Below, one piece after another: positions 53,293 through 63,608 of a stretch of DNA of 64,000 nucleotides. The position numbers and the translations under genes are program-made. The DNA is from Erinaceus europaeus (Eukaryota > Chordata > Mammalia > Eulipotyphla > Erinaceidae), in the NCBI RefSeq assembly GCF_950295315.1, contig NC_080171.1, positions 116,183,064-116,247,063 of the forward strand, written 5' to 3'. Below the pieces are notes generated by a model. The model was given only the letters and a program-made list of their open reading frames with translations. It had not been told where the DNA came from and did no database searches. The first letter of the stretch is position 1. Every line of letters begins with the position of its first letter.

Positions 53293-53575
53293 GGGAGTCA
53301 GGTGGTGCAGCGGGTTAAGCGCAGGTGGCACAAAGTGCAAGGACTTGGCATAAGGATCCCGGTTCGAGCCCCAGGCTCCCCACCTGCAGGGGGAGTCGCT
53401 TCACAGGTGGTGAAGCAGGTCTGCAGGTGTCTGTCTTTCTCTCCCCCTCCTCTCTGTCTTCCCCTTCTCTCTCCATTTCTCTCTGTCCTATCCAACAATA
53501 ATGACATCAGTAATAACTACAATAATCAAACAAGGGCAACAAAAGGGAATAAATAAATAACTTTTTAAAAAATTT
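53293..53575 (+). mobile_element. SINE-B, downstream member of head-to-tail pair
   Basis: Begins directly after the shared 14-bp flank; GGACTTGGCATAAGG as in the upstream copy. Confidence 0.95.
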
Positions 53576-53834
53576 TTTTTAAAAACAAACAAAAAACAGG
53601 AGCTGGATCTCCAATGTGAAAGACACCCTTCCTGTATCCAGACTTGCATGTGCCCTTATCACTATAGACATGAAATTTAGAGACCAGAAGGCTAAGTAAA
53701 TCTTGTTATTTCCTCACTGTTTTGCTCCTCCAAACTAAAAACACTGTCTAGTCACTGCTTCATAAGTTCATTTTTTTGTGTCTAAAGATATAAATGTTTC
53801 CTAATCTGGTCACTTCTTTTTCTGGGGTTCCTAT

Positions 53835-53888
53835 GTATAATATAATATTATATATGTATATATATATGTATATGTATATATATGTATA

Positions 53889-53908
<20 letters not shown>
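53835..53908. repeat. (TA)n microsatellite at a SINE-B tail
   Basis: TA/TATG-rich about 70 bases before a T run. Confidence 0.93.
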
Positions 53909-53921
<13 letters not shown>

Positions 53922-54120
53922 AGTTAGGACTGAGAGAAATGGAGAGAGGAGGGGAAGACAGAGAGGGGTAGAGAAAGATAGACACCTGCAGACCTGCTTC
54001 ACCGCCTGTGAAGGGACTCCCCTGCAGGTGGGGAGCCGGGGGCTCGAACCGGTATCCTTAAGCCGGTCCTTGCGCTTTGCACCAAGTGCGCTTAACCCGC
54101 TGTGCTACCGCCCGACTCCC
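53909..54120 (-). mobile_element. SINE-B without tail segment
   Basis: T run joins directly to AGTTAGGACTGAGAGAAATG; the TTGTTGCCCTTG part is absent. Confidence 0.9.
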
Positions 54121-54191
54121 TCACATAATTATTTTTGTCTTGTTAATCTACCTTTATTATAGGCAGAATGATCTCAATCAAGAACACTAGC

Positions 54192-54410
54192 TTTTAAAAA
54201 AAATTTAAATTTATTTATTATTGGATAGAGACAGAGAGAAATTGAGAGGAGAGGGGGAGACAGAGAGGGAGAGAGACAGACAGATACCTGTAGCCCTGCT
54301 TCACCGCCTGTGAGGTTTCCCCTGCAGGTGGGGACTGGGGGCTTGAACCTGGGTCCTTGTGCACTGTAATGTGAGTGCTTAACCAGGTGCGCCACTGTCT
54401 GGCACCTCAC
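54192..54410 (-). mobile_element. SINE-A
   Basis: TTATTATTGGATAGAGACAG to CACTGTCTGGCACC. Confidence 0.93.
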
Positions 54411-54439
54411 TTGATTTTTTTTGCTTTGTTGTTTTTGTT

Positions 54440-54575
54440 TGTTTTGGCCTTTGCCAGAGTTTCACTGCTCTGGACTGACATTTACAGATAGGAAGAAAGA
54501 AACAGAGACAGAAACGGAGCGGAAGACACTAGAGCACAGAAGCTTCCCCCAGTGCAGTTGGGGCTGGTCTTCCAA
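54440..54575 (-). mobile_element. Degenerate SINE, A-like
   Basis: CAGAGACAGAAACGGAGCGG and AGCTTCCCCCAGTGCAGTTG; head lost. Confidence 0.45.
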
Positions 54576-54631
54576 GACTATTTTGAAGGTTACATGATAT
54601 TTATCTTGTAGATGTTATCTATCAACTTTTG

Positions 54632-54832
54632 TGGGCCAAGTGGTGGCATACCTAGCTGAGCACACATACTGCAGTGAGCAAGGACCCAGGTTCAAGCCCC
54701 TGGCCCCCACCTACATAGGGAAGCTTCATAAGTGGCGAAGCAGGACTGTAGGTCTCTGTCTGTCTCCTTCTCTATCCCCTCTCAATCTCTCTCTGTCTCT
54801 CTATCCAATGATAAATAAAAATATAAATGTTT
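54632..54832 (+). mobile_element. SINE-A
   Basis: GTGGGCCAAGTGGTGGCATAC to CAATGATAAATAAAAATA. 54833-55180 is unassigned. Confidence 0.92.
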
Positions 54833-55182
54833 TAGATGTTATTAACTCTTTAACCAATCTCTCATTCTAAGTTTTCATGAATTCTCATTTAAAATTAAAA
54901 ATTCTCATTTTAAGCTTTCATGAATGAAAAATAATACCTGGCTTATAACATCATTCTAGATTAGATACACATACATTTTACACAAAACCCCTATCTGGAC
55001 TGACTGCTGGGGAGGGAGCTGTTAGGGGCTAATAATTATTGGAATGTTAGCAATCCACATTTCCAATTGCTCTCATCCCAGAAGTCAGCTAACTAAGAGA
55101 CAAGGGTTGGCACAGCTTCTCCCAGGTTTTATTAACCCAAGAGGGTGTTAGATTCAAGTCTTAAAAAAAAATCAGGGGCCTG

Positions 55183-55335
55183 GTAGTCCGGGAGGTGGCG
55201 CAGTGGCTAAGGCACTAGACTCTCAAGCATGAGGTCCTGAGTTCAATCCCCAGCAACGCATGTACCAGAGTAATGTCTGGTTCTCTCTCTCCTGTCTTTC
55301 TCACTAATAAAAAATAAAATCTTTAAAAAAAAAAA
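55183..55335 (+). mobile_element. SINE-C
   Basis: GGTAGTCCGGGAGGTGGCGC; its A tail runs into the next SINE head. Confidence 0.93.
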
Positions 55336-55337
55336 CA

Positions 55338-55690
55338 GGGGCACGGCAGTAGTACAGCGGGTTAAGCACACATGATGCAAAGTGCAAGGACCGGCATAAG
55401 GATCACAGTTCGAGCCCCGGCTCCCCACTGCGCAGGGGAGTCGCTTCACGAGTGATGAAACAGGTCTGCAGGGTCTGTCTTTCTCTCCTCCTCTCTGTCT
55501 TCCCCTCCTTTCTCTATTTCTCTCTGTCCTATTCAACAACAAAGATAGCAATAACAACAACAATAATAACAACAACGATAAACAACAAGGGCAACAAAAG
55601 AGGAAAAACAGCCACCAGAAGCAGTGGATTCACAGGCACCGAGCCCCAGCAATAACCCTGGAGGCAAAAAAAGAAAGTAAAAAGAAAAGA
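55338..55690 (+). mobile_element. SINE-B2
   Basis: GGGGCACGGCAGTAGTACAG to AATAACCCTGGAGGC. Confidence 0.92.
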
Positions 55691-56050
55691 AAAGAATGGA
55701 TGAATTATACAGCTGTCAGAAAGTTTCCCTCCAGTGGTTAAAAGTGGAACTTTTTGGCATTTGAGGAAGAGCTATTTGGGAAATACCCTCAGCTAGGACC
55801 CCTCATTTCCTAAAAAGCTGTATCGGGATGTTTTAGATAGTATGGAAACAGACTACAGCTGTGAGAACCAACATGCCACAGCATAAGCCGGAGACTCAGT
55901 ATGCTGGCAAGTTTGGTCAGGCTTTCTCTGATGATAACTGCTGGGGAATTCAACACATATATGCACACGCACACACTACATAAAATATTGCTGAAATGCT
56001 CATACACATAGAATTTATTATCTTTAAGAGAAAACAAATCTCTTTGTTTT
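55691..56050. other. Unassigned DNA
   Basis: No feature recognised. Confidence 0.4.
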
Positions 56051-56052
56051 TT

Positions 56053-56173
56053 CTTTTACCAGAGCACTGCTCAGCTCTGGTTTATGGTGGTGTGGGGGAT
56101 TGAATCTGTGACCTTGGAACCTCAGGCATGAGAGTCTCTTTGCACGACCATTATGCTATCTATTCCTGCCCCA
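56053..56173 (-). mobile_element. SINE-D
   Basis: TTTACCAGAGCACTGCTCAG to CCATTATGCTATC. Confidence 0.9.
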
Positions 56174-56182
56174 AAACCAAAT

Positions 56183-56514
56183 TCTCTCTCCGTCTCTCTC
56201 TCTTTCTCTCTGTCTCTGTCTCTCTCTCTATTCTGCCTCCAGGGTTATTTATCACTGGGACTTGGTGCCGGCACTATGAATCTACTGCTCCTGGAGGCCA
56301 TTATTTTTCTGTTTTTTACTGGATAGGACAGACAGAAATTGAGAGAGGAGGGGAAGATTAGGAGAGAGAAAGACAGACACCTGCAGACCTGCTTCACAGC
56401 TTCTGAAGCAAACCCCCTTGCAGGTGGGGAGCCAGGGGCTCGAACTGGGATCCTTAGGTTGGTCCTTGCGCTTCGTACTATGTGCGATTAACCTGGTGCG
56501 TCACTGCCTGACCC
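56183..56514 (-). mobile_element. SINE-B2 with (CT)n tail
   Basis: CT-rich 56183-56232, then GCCTCCAGGGTTATTTATCAC to CTGCCTGACCCCC. Confidence 0.9.
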
Positions 56515-56767
56515 CCCAAAACAAATATTTCCAATGTCTGACCGTAAATAGTCTTGATTCAATAATTTGGATCTCTTTTGAATTTTAAATGGAATTACTG
56601 TGAGATGAAATAAAAATTTCCATCCTCACCTCTTCTGTTTTTATCTGATTTATCTTTCTCTCAAGGGAAAAACAATTAGAGTCCTGCCAACAGTAAGGAA
56701 TTTTCTCTGTACATACAGCTAGTAGCAGTGACCATTTAAAACCTCACAGTGGCAAGTTCAAAGAAAA

Positions 56768-57060
56768 CAAGTCGGGCGGTAGGGCAGCAGGTTAAGTGCA
56801 GGCAGCACAAAGCACAAGGACTGGCATAATCCCGGTTCGAGCCCCGGCTCCCCACCTGCAGGGGAGTCGCTTCACAAGCGGTGAAGCAGGTCTGCAGGTG
56901 TCTGTCTTTCTCTCCCTCTCTGTCTTCCCCTCCTCTCTCCATTTATCTCTGTCCTATCCAACAATGACAACATCAATAACAACAACAACAATAATAACTA
57001 CAACAACAATGAAAAACAACAGGGGCAACAAAAGGGAAAATAAATATATATAAAAAAAGG
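56768..57060 (+). mobile_element. SINE-B
   Basis: AGTCGGGCGGTAGGGCAGC head; small deletion before the B box. 57061-57400 is unassigned. Confidence 0.92.
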
Positions 57061-57402
57061 AAAGTCCATATGAAAGTTGAAGGGAGAATTAAAAAAAGTC
57101 GTTAAGTTAGAAACTTATCACTAAAATTCATTACACTTATAATTGATATAACATATTGTTCTATGTAAAACACATCCAAGATACTTAGATATTTATAAAG
57201 AAAAAAGAATTGTAACTGACTTAACAAGAGAAAACGATGGAACAGTGCCACCTGCTGGACTCTAAGTAGAAAGGCAGACATTCACTGAATGTCAATATGA
57301 TCCATGGTCTCTGGACAGCCCAGGTATAGCAGGAAAAAACAAGATCAGGGAACCTTGTATGTTTGTGTCAGCTTAAGTTTTTATGGTAAGAATTTATTCA
57401 TC

Positions 57403-57775
57403 AGGGGTGGGGCAGTAGCATAGTGGGTTAAGTGTACATAGCGTAAAGCACAAGGACCAGCTCAAGGATCCTGGTTCAAGCCCCCGGCTCCCCACCTGCG
57501 GCGGGGGGGTGGGGGGGGTGTCACTTCACAAACAATGAAGCAGGTCTGCAGGTGTCTGTCTTTCTCTCACCCTCTCTGTCTTCCCCTCCTCTCTCCATTT
57601 CTCTCTGTCCTATCCAACAACAACGACAGCAATAACAACAATAATAATAACAATGACCACAATAAACAAGGGCAATAAAAGAGAAAAAATAGCCTCCAGG
57701 AGCAGTGGATTCCTAGTGCAGGCACCAAACCCCAGTGATAACCCTGGAGGCAAAAAATAAAAATAAAAAGAATTA
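57403..57775 (+). mobile_element. SINE-B2 with G-rich insert
   Basis: A 20-base G run (about 57501-57520) expands the CTGCAGGGGAGTCAC part. Confidence 0.92.
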
Positions 57776-57849
57776 ATTTATCATTCACTTATGTCATTAA
57801 AGAAGTTTTTAAGAAATAAATTATTTTTAAAAAAAAAGAAGTTTTTATC

Positions 57850-58068
57850 AGGGCCAGGCAATGACACACCTGGTTAAGTTTTCACATTACAGTGCACAAG
57901 GACCCAGGTTCAAGCCCCTGTTCCCCACCTGCAGGGGAAAGCTTCACAAGTGGTAAAGCAGAACTGTAGGTATCAATCTGTCTCTCCCCCCTCTCTATCT
58001 CACCCCCCCCTCTCAATTTCTCTCTGTGTCTATCCAATAATAAAAATAAAATAGAAAGATTAAAAATT
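57850..58068 (+). mobile_element. SINE-A
   Basis: CAGGGCCAGGCAATGACACAC to CCAATAATAAAAATAAAAT. Confidence 0.92.
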
Positions 58069-58070
58069 TA

Positions 58071-58230
58071 GTGGTCTGGGAGTTGGTACAGTGGATAAAG
58101 CATTGGACTCTTGAGCATGAGGTCCCAAGTTCAATCTCTGGCAGCACATGTACCACCGTGATGTCTGGTTCTTTCTTTCTCTCCTCCTATCTTTCTCCTT
58201 AATAAATAACAAAATATTTTTAAAGAAGTT
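58071..58230 (+). mobile_element. SINE-C
   Basis: GTGGTCTGGGAGTTGGTACAG to TTAATAAATAACAAAATAT. Confidence 0.92.
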
Positions 58231-58231
58231 T

Positions 58232-58585
58232 TAGGGAGTCGGGCAGTAGTACAGCGGGTTAAGCTCATGAGGCACTAAGAGCAAGGGCCATCTAAGGATA
58301 CTGGTTCGAGTCCCTGGCTCCCACCTGCAGGGGAGTCGCTTCACAGGTGGTGAAGCAGGTCTGCAGGTGTCTATCTTTCTCTTCCCCTCTCTGTCTTCCC
58401 CTCCTCTCTCCATTTCTCTCTGTCCTATCGACAACGATGACATCAATAACAACAACAATAACTATAACAATAATAAAAAACAAGGGCAACAAAAGGGAAA
58501 ATAAATAAAAAACAAGGTAACAAAAGGGAAAACAAATAAAAAAAAAAACAACAAGGGCAACAAAAGGGAAAATTAAAAAAAGAAG
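58232..58585 (+). mobile_element. SINE-B with triplicated tail unit
   Basis: The tail unit ACAAGGGCAACAAAAGGGAA with flanking A-rich bases occurs three times between about 58475 and 58575 (the second has ACAAGGTAACAAAAGGG). Confidence 0.92.
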
Positions 58586-58595
58586 TTTTTAAAAA

Positions 58596-58795
58596 GCATT
58601 TTTATTTACTTATTATTGGATAGAGAGAGAGATTGAGAAAGGAGAGGAGATAGAGAGGGAGGGAGCCTAGCAGACTCTGCTTCACCGCTGGTGAGGCTTT
58701 CCCCTGCAGGTGGGGACCAGGGGCTTGAACCTGGGTCCTTGTGCACTGTAATGTGAGCGCTTAACCAGGTGCATGACTGCCTGGCTGCTTAAAGA
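58596..58795 (-). mobile_element. SINE-A
   Basis: TTACTTATTATTGGATAGAG to GACTGCCTGGCTGC. Confidence 0.92.
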
Positions 58796-59076
58796 AGTTT
58801 TTGGAAAAGATATAAAACTATATGTATATGTCAACTTTGTAAGATATATATCTGATTGTATAAAATCATACCAGATGATTAGCAGTTTATAATTTTGGCT
58901 GTATGAATTATGAACAGAACTTACTTTCTTCTCAGTGCCCTGGCCGTGTGGGTAGGCCTCATCCAGTCTGGTAAAGTTCTCAGCAGGATAAAGGAGTCAG
59001 TGAGGGAGAAAGCAGTCTCATTGTCTGGCCATCTCTGAGCTGGGGGATTGTCTTCTTCTGCCTTCAGATTCAAGCT
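58796..59076. other. Unassigned DNA
   Basis: No feature recognised. Confidence 0.4.
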
Positions 59077-59166
59077 CAGGTATCTCTCTGTCTCTCTTCC
59101 TATCACCTCTTTCCCTCTCAATTTCTGGCTGTCTCTATCCAATAAATAAATAAATATTTAAAAAAT
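59077..59166 (+). mobile_element. SINE-A 3' half
   Basis: CAGGTATCTCTCTGTCTCTC to AATAAATAAATAAATAT. Confidence 0.85.
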
Positions 59167-59187
59167 GCTGTCTTTAAAAACAGTATT

Positions 59188-59246
59188 CTGAGGGCCAGGC
59201 AGAAGCACCGAGCCCCATCGATAACCCTGGAGGTAAAAGCAAAAAA
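59188..59246 (+). mobile_element. SINE-B2, head joined to end
   Basis: GAGGGCCAGGCAG runs directly into AAGCACCGAGCCCCATCG and ATAACCCTGGAGG; nearly all of the body is deleted. Confidence 0.7.
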
Positions 59247-59502
59247 CACCTCCCATAGTTGATTCTGTCATCTTTTCCTAAAAGTGGAATGCAGTGACTT
59301 AATACAAGATTCATTTTTTGAATCCAGGTGGGTTGCGTCTCCCTCAGGAACAGCTTTTGTCCTCTATCCTCAGACTTGTCTCTATTGGACAACCAGTACC
59401 TCTGTTATCTAAAACATGTGCTCAGGGTGTCTGAAATAAGTCTTTTAAAATAAACACGAACCAAGGAGAATGGCCCAGTTTTTTTTTTCTGCTTTTTTAA
59501 AA

Positions 59503-59572
59503 AATTTATTTCTTTATTGGGGAATTAATGTTTTACATTCAACAGTAAATACAATAGTTTGTACATGCATGG
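59503..59572 (-). mobile_element. L1 3' UTR fragment, very short
   Basis: About 70 bases of the shared L1 3' UTR (TTTACATTCAACAGTAAATA) in non-genic DNA. Confidence 0.8.
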
Positions 59573-59904
59573 CCCAGATTTAGTCCTCATTCCAGTTATC
59601 TCTCTCAGTCTATTCTTGTGTGTGCTCAAAACATTCTCACTAGGTTGAGAGACTCAGAGTGGATGTGACTTCTTCCTTTACTGTGTTTACAAGTCTTTGC
59701 CACAAAACGTTGCTCTGCAGGTTATTTATGACCAGCTCAGGTCCCTGGCTCCCACCATAGAATTCATCATGGCGGGCGAGACCCTGGAGCTCAGTGGGAA
59801 CCCACCGGCTGGGCTATGTTTTCCAGGGTAAGTTGTTTGAGGTGCAAAATCTTGGCTCCTAATTTACTCCCGATTAGTATAATTTCTTTCTTTCTTTTTT
59901 AAAA
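59573..59904. other. Unassigned DNA with an exon-like patch
   Basis: A short ATG frame at 59769-59831 ends at a donor-like CAGGGTAAGT; see findings. No protein similarity recognised. Confidence 0.3.
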
Positions 59905-59906
59905 AG

Positions 59907-60168
59907 AATTAAAAAAATATTTATTTATTCCCTTTTGTTGCTTTTGTTGTTTTATTGTTGTAGTTTTTATTGTTGTTGCCGTTGTTGGATAGGACAGAGA
60001 GAAATGGAGAGAGGAGAGGAAGACAGAGGGGGAGAGAAAGACAGACACCACTTGTGAAGCAACATCTCTGCAGGTGGGTAGCTGGGGGCTTGAACCGGGA
60101 TCCTTAGGCCTATGCTTGCACTTTGCGCCATGTGCACTTAACCCGCTGCGCTACCGCCCAACCCCCTC
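59907..60168 (-). mobile_element. SINE-B
   Basis: Lacks the CTGCAGACCTGCTTCAC piece (ACACCACTTGTGAAGC). Confidence 0.9.
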
Positions 60169-60189
60169 AACATCCTTATATAATATAAT

Positions 60190-60337
60190 TTAAAATGTTT
60201 ACTTACTAACAAAGAAAGAAAAAGGAGAGAGAGAGAGAACCAGAGTATCATTCTGGCATAAGCAATGTCTGGGACTGAACTCAAGACCTCATGCTTTCAA
60301 GTTCCAAGCTCTAGTCATTACACCACTTGCCAGGCTG
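60190..60337 (-). mobile_element. SINE-C
   Basis: GAGAACCAGAGTATCATTCTG to CACTTGCCAGGC. Confidence 0.85.
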
Positions 60338-60439
60338 CTTTTATATAACTTATATCAACAACATGTCCATACAAGCATCACAGTTGGGCAATGCTGGGGC
60401 TTGACAAGGCCATACACTAGGTACCTTATTTTTATTTCT

Positions 60440-60640
60440 CTGATGTTGATACTATTTTCCTATCCTATAAATGAAACAAGTGATAGTTAGGTAATGATTC
60501 AAGATGCCATCACATATGGTTCTGAAGGAGCCTCCTAGGTGACTTAGGTAATTCCTGTGACCTCTGGAAAGTCATTTATCTCTCTTGAGATGCAGTGTTC
60601 TGGTCTAATACTAAAAGTAATTTAACAGACTTGGCCAGAT
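60440..60640. mobile_element. Possible MIR pair, opposed
   Basis: ATAAATGAAACAAGTGATAG and CTGGAAAGTCATTTATCTCTC are MIR-like, in the same stretch; weak. Confidence 0.4.
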
Positions 60641-60674
60641 TTCAGGATAAGTGGAACTGTTAAGAATATAAACT

Positions 60675-60962
60675 TTGGAGAGTCAAGCAGTAGTGCAGCG
60701 GGTTAAGCGCAGGTGACGCAAAGCACAAGGACCGGCATAAGCATCCCTGTTGGAGCCCCCGGCTCCCCACCTGCAGGGGAGTCGCTTCACAAGCAGTGAC
60801 ACTGGTCTGCAGGTGTCTTTCTCTCCCTCTCTGTTTTCCCCATCTCTCTCTATTTCTCTCTGTCCTGTCTAACAACGATGACATCAATAACAACAACAAT
60901 AATAACTACAACAACAATAAAAAAAAAAAAACAAGGGCAACAAAAGGGAAAATAAATTTAAG
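60675..60962 (+). mobile_element. SINE-B
   Basis: GAGAGTCAAGCAGTAGTGCAG to AAGGGAAAATAAATTTAAG. Confidence 0.93.
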
Positions 60963-60978
60963 AAAAGAATATAAGCTC

Positions 60979-61067
60979 CGGGGGCCAGGCTGTAGCACAG
61001 TGGCGTAAGTGCACATGGCGCGAAGCACAAAGACCTGAGCAAGGATGCTGGTTCGAGGCCCCGGTTA
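60979..61067 (+). mobile_element. SINE-B 5' fragment
   Basis: GGGGGCCAGGCTGTAGCAC to GGTTCGAGGCCCCGG. Confidence 0.85.
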
Positions 61068-61189
61068 GTATCATTTCTACGCATGCGTTCGTCCTTTTCT
61101 TATTCCCACACTGGAGTCTTGCTTCCTCATGATTCCGCTGTGCCTGGTTTATTTGAAAAGAGAACTTTGTTGTCTTTTCAGTTCAGTTT

Positions 61190-61432
61190 CAGGTAGGGAA
61201 AAAAAAAAGTATAGAAAGAGAGACAGGGAGAAGAGATACCACAGCACAGCTCCATTGTTCACGGCCCTTCTCCTTGGTGTGTGCACAGTGCTTCCAGGTG
61301 GTTCTCCATGGTCCTTCTGCCTGGGTAAATTGTTTTCCTCTTTATTTTTCTTTCTTTCTCATGATAAAAACAGAGAAAAGTGGAAAGGGAGGAAAGAGAG
61401 TGGAGGAGAGAGAAACAGAGACACCTGGGAGC
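61190..61432 (-). mobile_element. Degenerate SINE-A-like DNA
   Basis: Purine-rich blocks at 61200-61235 and 61368-61432 with GACACCTGGGAGC; poorly preserved. Confidence 0.4.
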
Positions 61433-61541
61433 AGGGATAGACAGCATATGGTTATGCAAAGAGACTCTGATGCCCAAGGCTCCGAAGTTCCAGGTTCAAC
61501 CCCCTGTATTACTGTAAGCCAGAGATGACCAATGCTCTGTT
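61433..61541 (+). mobile_element. SINE-D
   Basis: GATAGACAGCATATGGTTATG to ACCAATGCTCTGTT. Confidence 0.9.
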
Positions 61542-61552
61542 AAAAAAAAATG

Positions 61553-61840
61553 GGGGGAGTCAGGCAGTAGTGCAGCGGGTTAAGCGCAGGTGGCACAAAG
61601 CAAAAGGACAGGTCTAAGGATCGCAGTACGAACCCCCGGCTCCCCACCTGCAGGGAAGTCGCTTCACAGGCGGTGAAGCAGGTCTGCAGGTGTCTGTCTT
61701 TCTCTCCTCTTCTCTGTCTTCCCCTCCTCTCTCCATTTCTCTCTGTCCTATCCAACAACGATGGCATCAATAACAACAACAATAATAACTACAACAATAA
61801 AACAACAAGGGCAACAAAAGGGAATAAATAAAATAAAAAT
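61553..61840 (+). mobile_element. SINE-B, upstream member of head-to-tail pair
   Basis: Preceded and followed by AAAAAATGGGGGGAGTC; complete. Confidence 0.93.
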
Positions 61841-61852
61841 TTTTAAAAAATG

Positions 61853-62150
61853 GGGGGAGTCGGGCTGTAGCACAGCAGGTTAAGCGCAGGTGGTGCAAAG
61901 CACAAGGACCGGCATAAGGATCCCGGTTAGAGCCCCGGCTCCCCACCTGCAGGGGAGTCACTTCACAGGTGGTGAAGCAGGTCTGCAGGTGTCTGTCTTT
62001 CTCTCCCCCTCTCTGTCTTCCCCTCCTCTCTCCATTTCTCTCTGTCCTATCCAACAACGACAACAATAATAACTACAACAAGAAAACAACAAGGGCAACA
62101 AAGGGAATAAATAAAATAAATATTAAAAAATAAATAAATAAAATTACAAA
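61853..62150 (+). mobile_element. SINE-B, downstream member of head-to-tail pair
   Basis: GGGAGTCGGGCTGTAGCAC to AATAAATAAATAAAATTAC. Confidence 0.93.
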
Positions 62151-62173
62151 AAAAGAAAATACATAATAAAAAG

Positions 62174-62390
62174 TGGGGCCAGGTGGTGGTGCAGCTGGTA
62201 GAGTACACGTGTTACAGCGCTCAAGGGCCCGGGTTTGAGCCCCTGGTCCCCAACTGCAGGGGGAAAGTTTTACGAGTGGTGGAACAGTGTGACAGATGTC
62301 TGTCTGTCTCCCTCCCTATCTTCTCCTTTCCTCTCGATTCCTGGCTGTCTCTATCAGATAAATAAAGATAATAACATATTTTAAAAAGTA
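62174..62390 (+). mobile_element. SINE-A
   Basis: GTGGGGCCAGGTGGTGGTGC to CAGATAAATAAAGATAAT. Confidence 0.93.
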
Positions 62391-62398
62391 AAAGACAG

Positions 62399-62570
62399 GG
62401 TGGGTGAGATAGCATAATGGTTATGCAAACAGATTCTCATGTCTGAGGCTCCAAAGTCCCAGGTTCAATCCCCCGCACCACCATAAGCCAGAGTTGAGCA
62501 ATGCTCTGTTGTTTCTCTCTATCTCTCTCTCCGTCTCTTTCAAAAGTAAAAGAAATAAAATATTTAAAAA
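62399..62570 (+). mobile_element. SINE-D
   Basis: GGTGGGTGAGATAGCATAATG to AAATAAAATATTT. Confidence 0.92.
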
Positions 62571-62594
62571 TATATATTGTCAAAAAAAAAGTAA

Positions 62595-62728
62595 AAAAAG
62601 GGAGAGAGAGAGAGAGACCTGCATTATTACTCCAGTTTCTACAGCTTCCCCCCTGCTGCTGAGGCCTTGGACTTGAACCCAGGTAATGCATGTGCTGTAC
62701 CTGTACCGGGTACATCCCCCCACCTTTT
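62595..62728 (-). mobile_element. SINE-A-like, diverged
   Basis: GAGAGACCTGCATTATTACTC to TACATCCCCCCACC. Confidence 0.55.
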
Positions 62729-63340
62729 ACCTCCTTTACCTTCTGAATCTTATGAAAATTAATCTAGGCCCAGGAACTGTGATAACTCTAAATGCTAATC
62801 TAGACTTTTCCAAAGTATCGGGGTTGTTTGAGAAACCGTTAGAGATTTGACTGGGTTCAGTGCAGCTGTCACTGGTCTGGAAAAACAAAACGCTCTTAAG
62901 ATTGTTAGTGGGGGTTGAAGTGTGCGGACACCTGCCCTGGAGGAGATGTGAAACTGTACCCCTGTGACCATAACAGTCTCACATGTCCTCAATTAAAAAA
63001 AAAAAAAGGTTTTACACAGTGTTAATGAAGCCACAGGGACAGCCGGGCACACAGAGCTAACAGATGTCACTTTTTCACCCCACCCTCTCAGCTCTCTCAG
63101 GCGTCAACCACAAAGCTTCCCATGTGCCTGTCCCCTCCCTCCTCAGCTGCCAGCATCAGATGGCTTCTTCCTCCATATGCGGAGCACTTGAACTGCTCTG
63201 GTTCCTCCTGCGATCACAAGTGTGGAGAAATACACAGATATTTGGACGATAAGCCCTCAGAAAGCCAAATAGACCCCACTCATTGTGACTCCTCACTGAG
63301 CTCTCCCAGACAGAAATCCCTGCATGTCTAATTGTTTCTT
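62729..63340. other. Unassigned DNA
   Basis: Overlapping open frames at 63064-63331 show no known protein. Nothing else recognised. Confidence 0.4.
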
Positions 63341-63344
63341 TTCT

Positions 63345-63608
63345 TTTAAAAAAATTATTTTTGTTATTTATTTTCCCTTTTATTGCCCTTGTTGTTTTAT
63401 TGTTGTTATTGGATAGAACAGAGAGAAATGGAGAGAGGAGGGGAAGACAGAGAGGGGGAGAGAAAGATAGACACCTGCAGACCTGCTTCACCGCCTGGGA
63501 AGCGACTCCCCTGCAGGTGGGGAGCCGGGGGCTCGAACCGGGATCCTTATGCTGGTCCTTGTGCTTTGCGCCACGTGCACTCAACCCGCCGCGCTACCGC
63601 CCGACTCT
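63345..63608 (-). mobile_element. SINE-B
   Basis: Complete, young-looking: TTTATTTTCCCTTTTATTGCC to CCGCCCGACTCTC. Confidence 0.93.
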
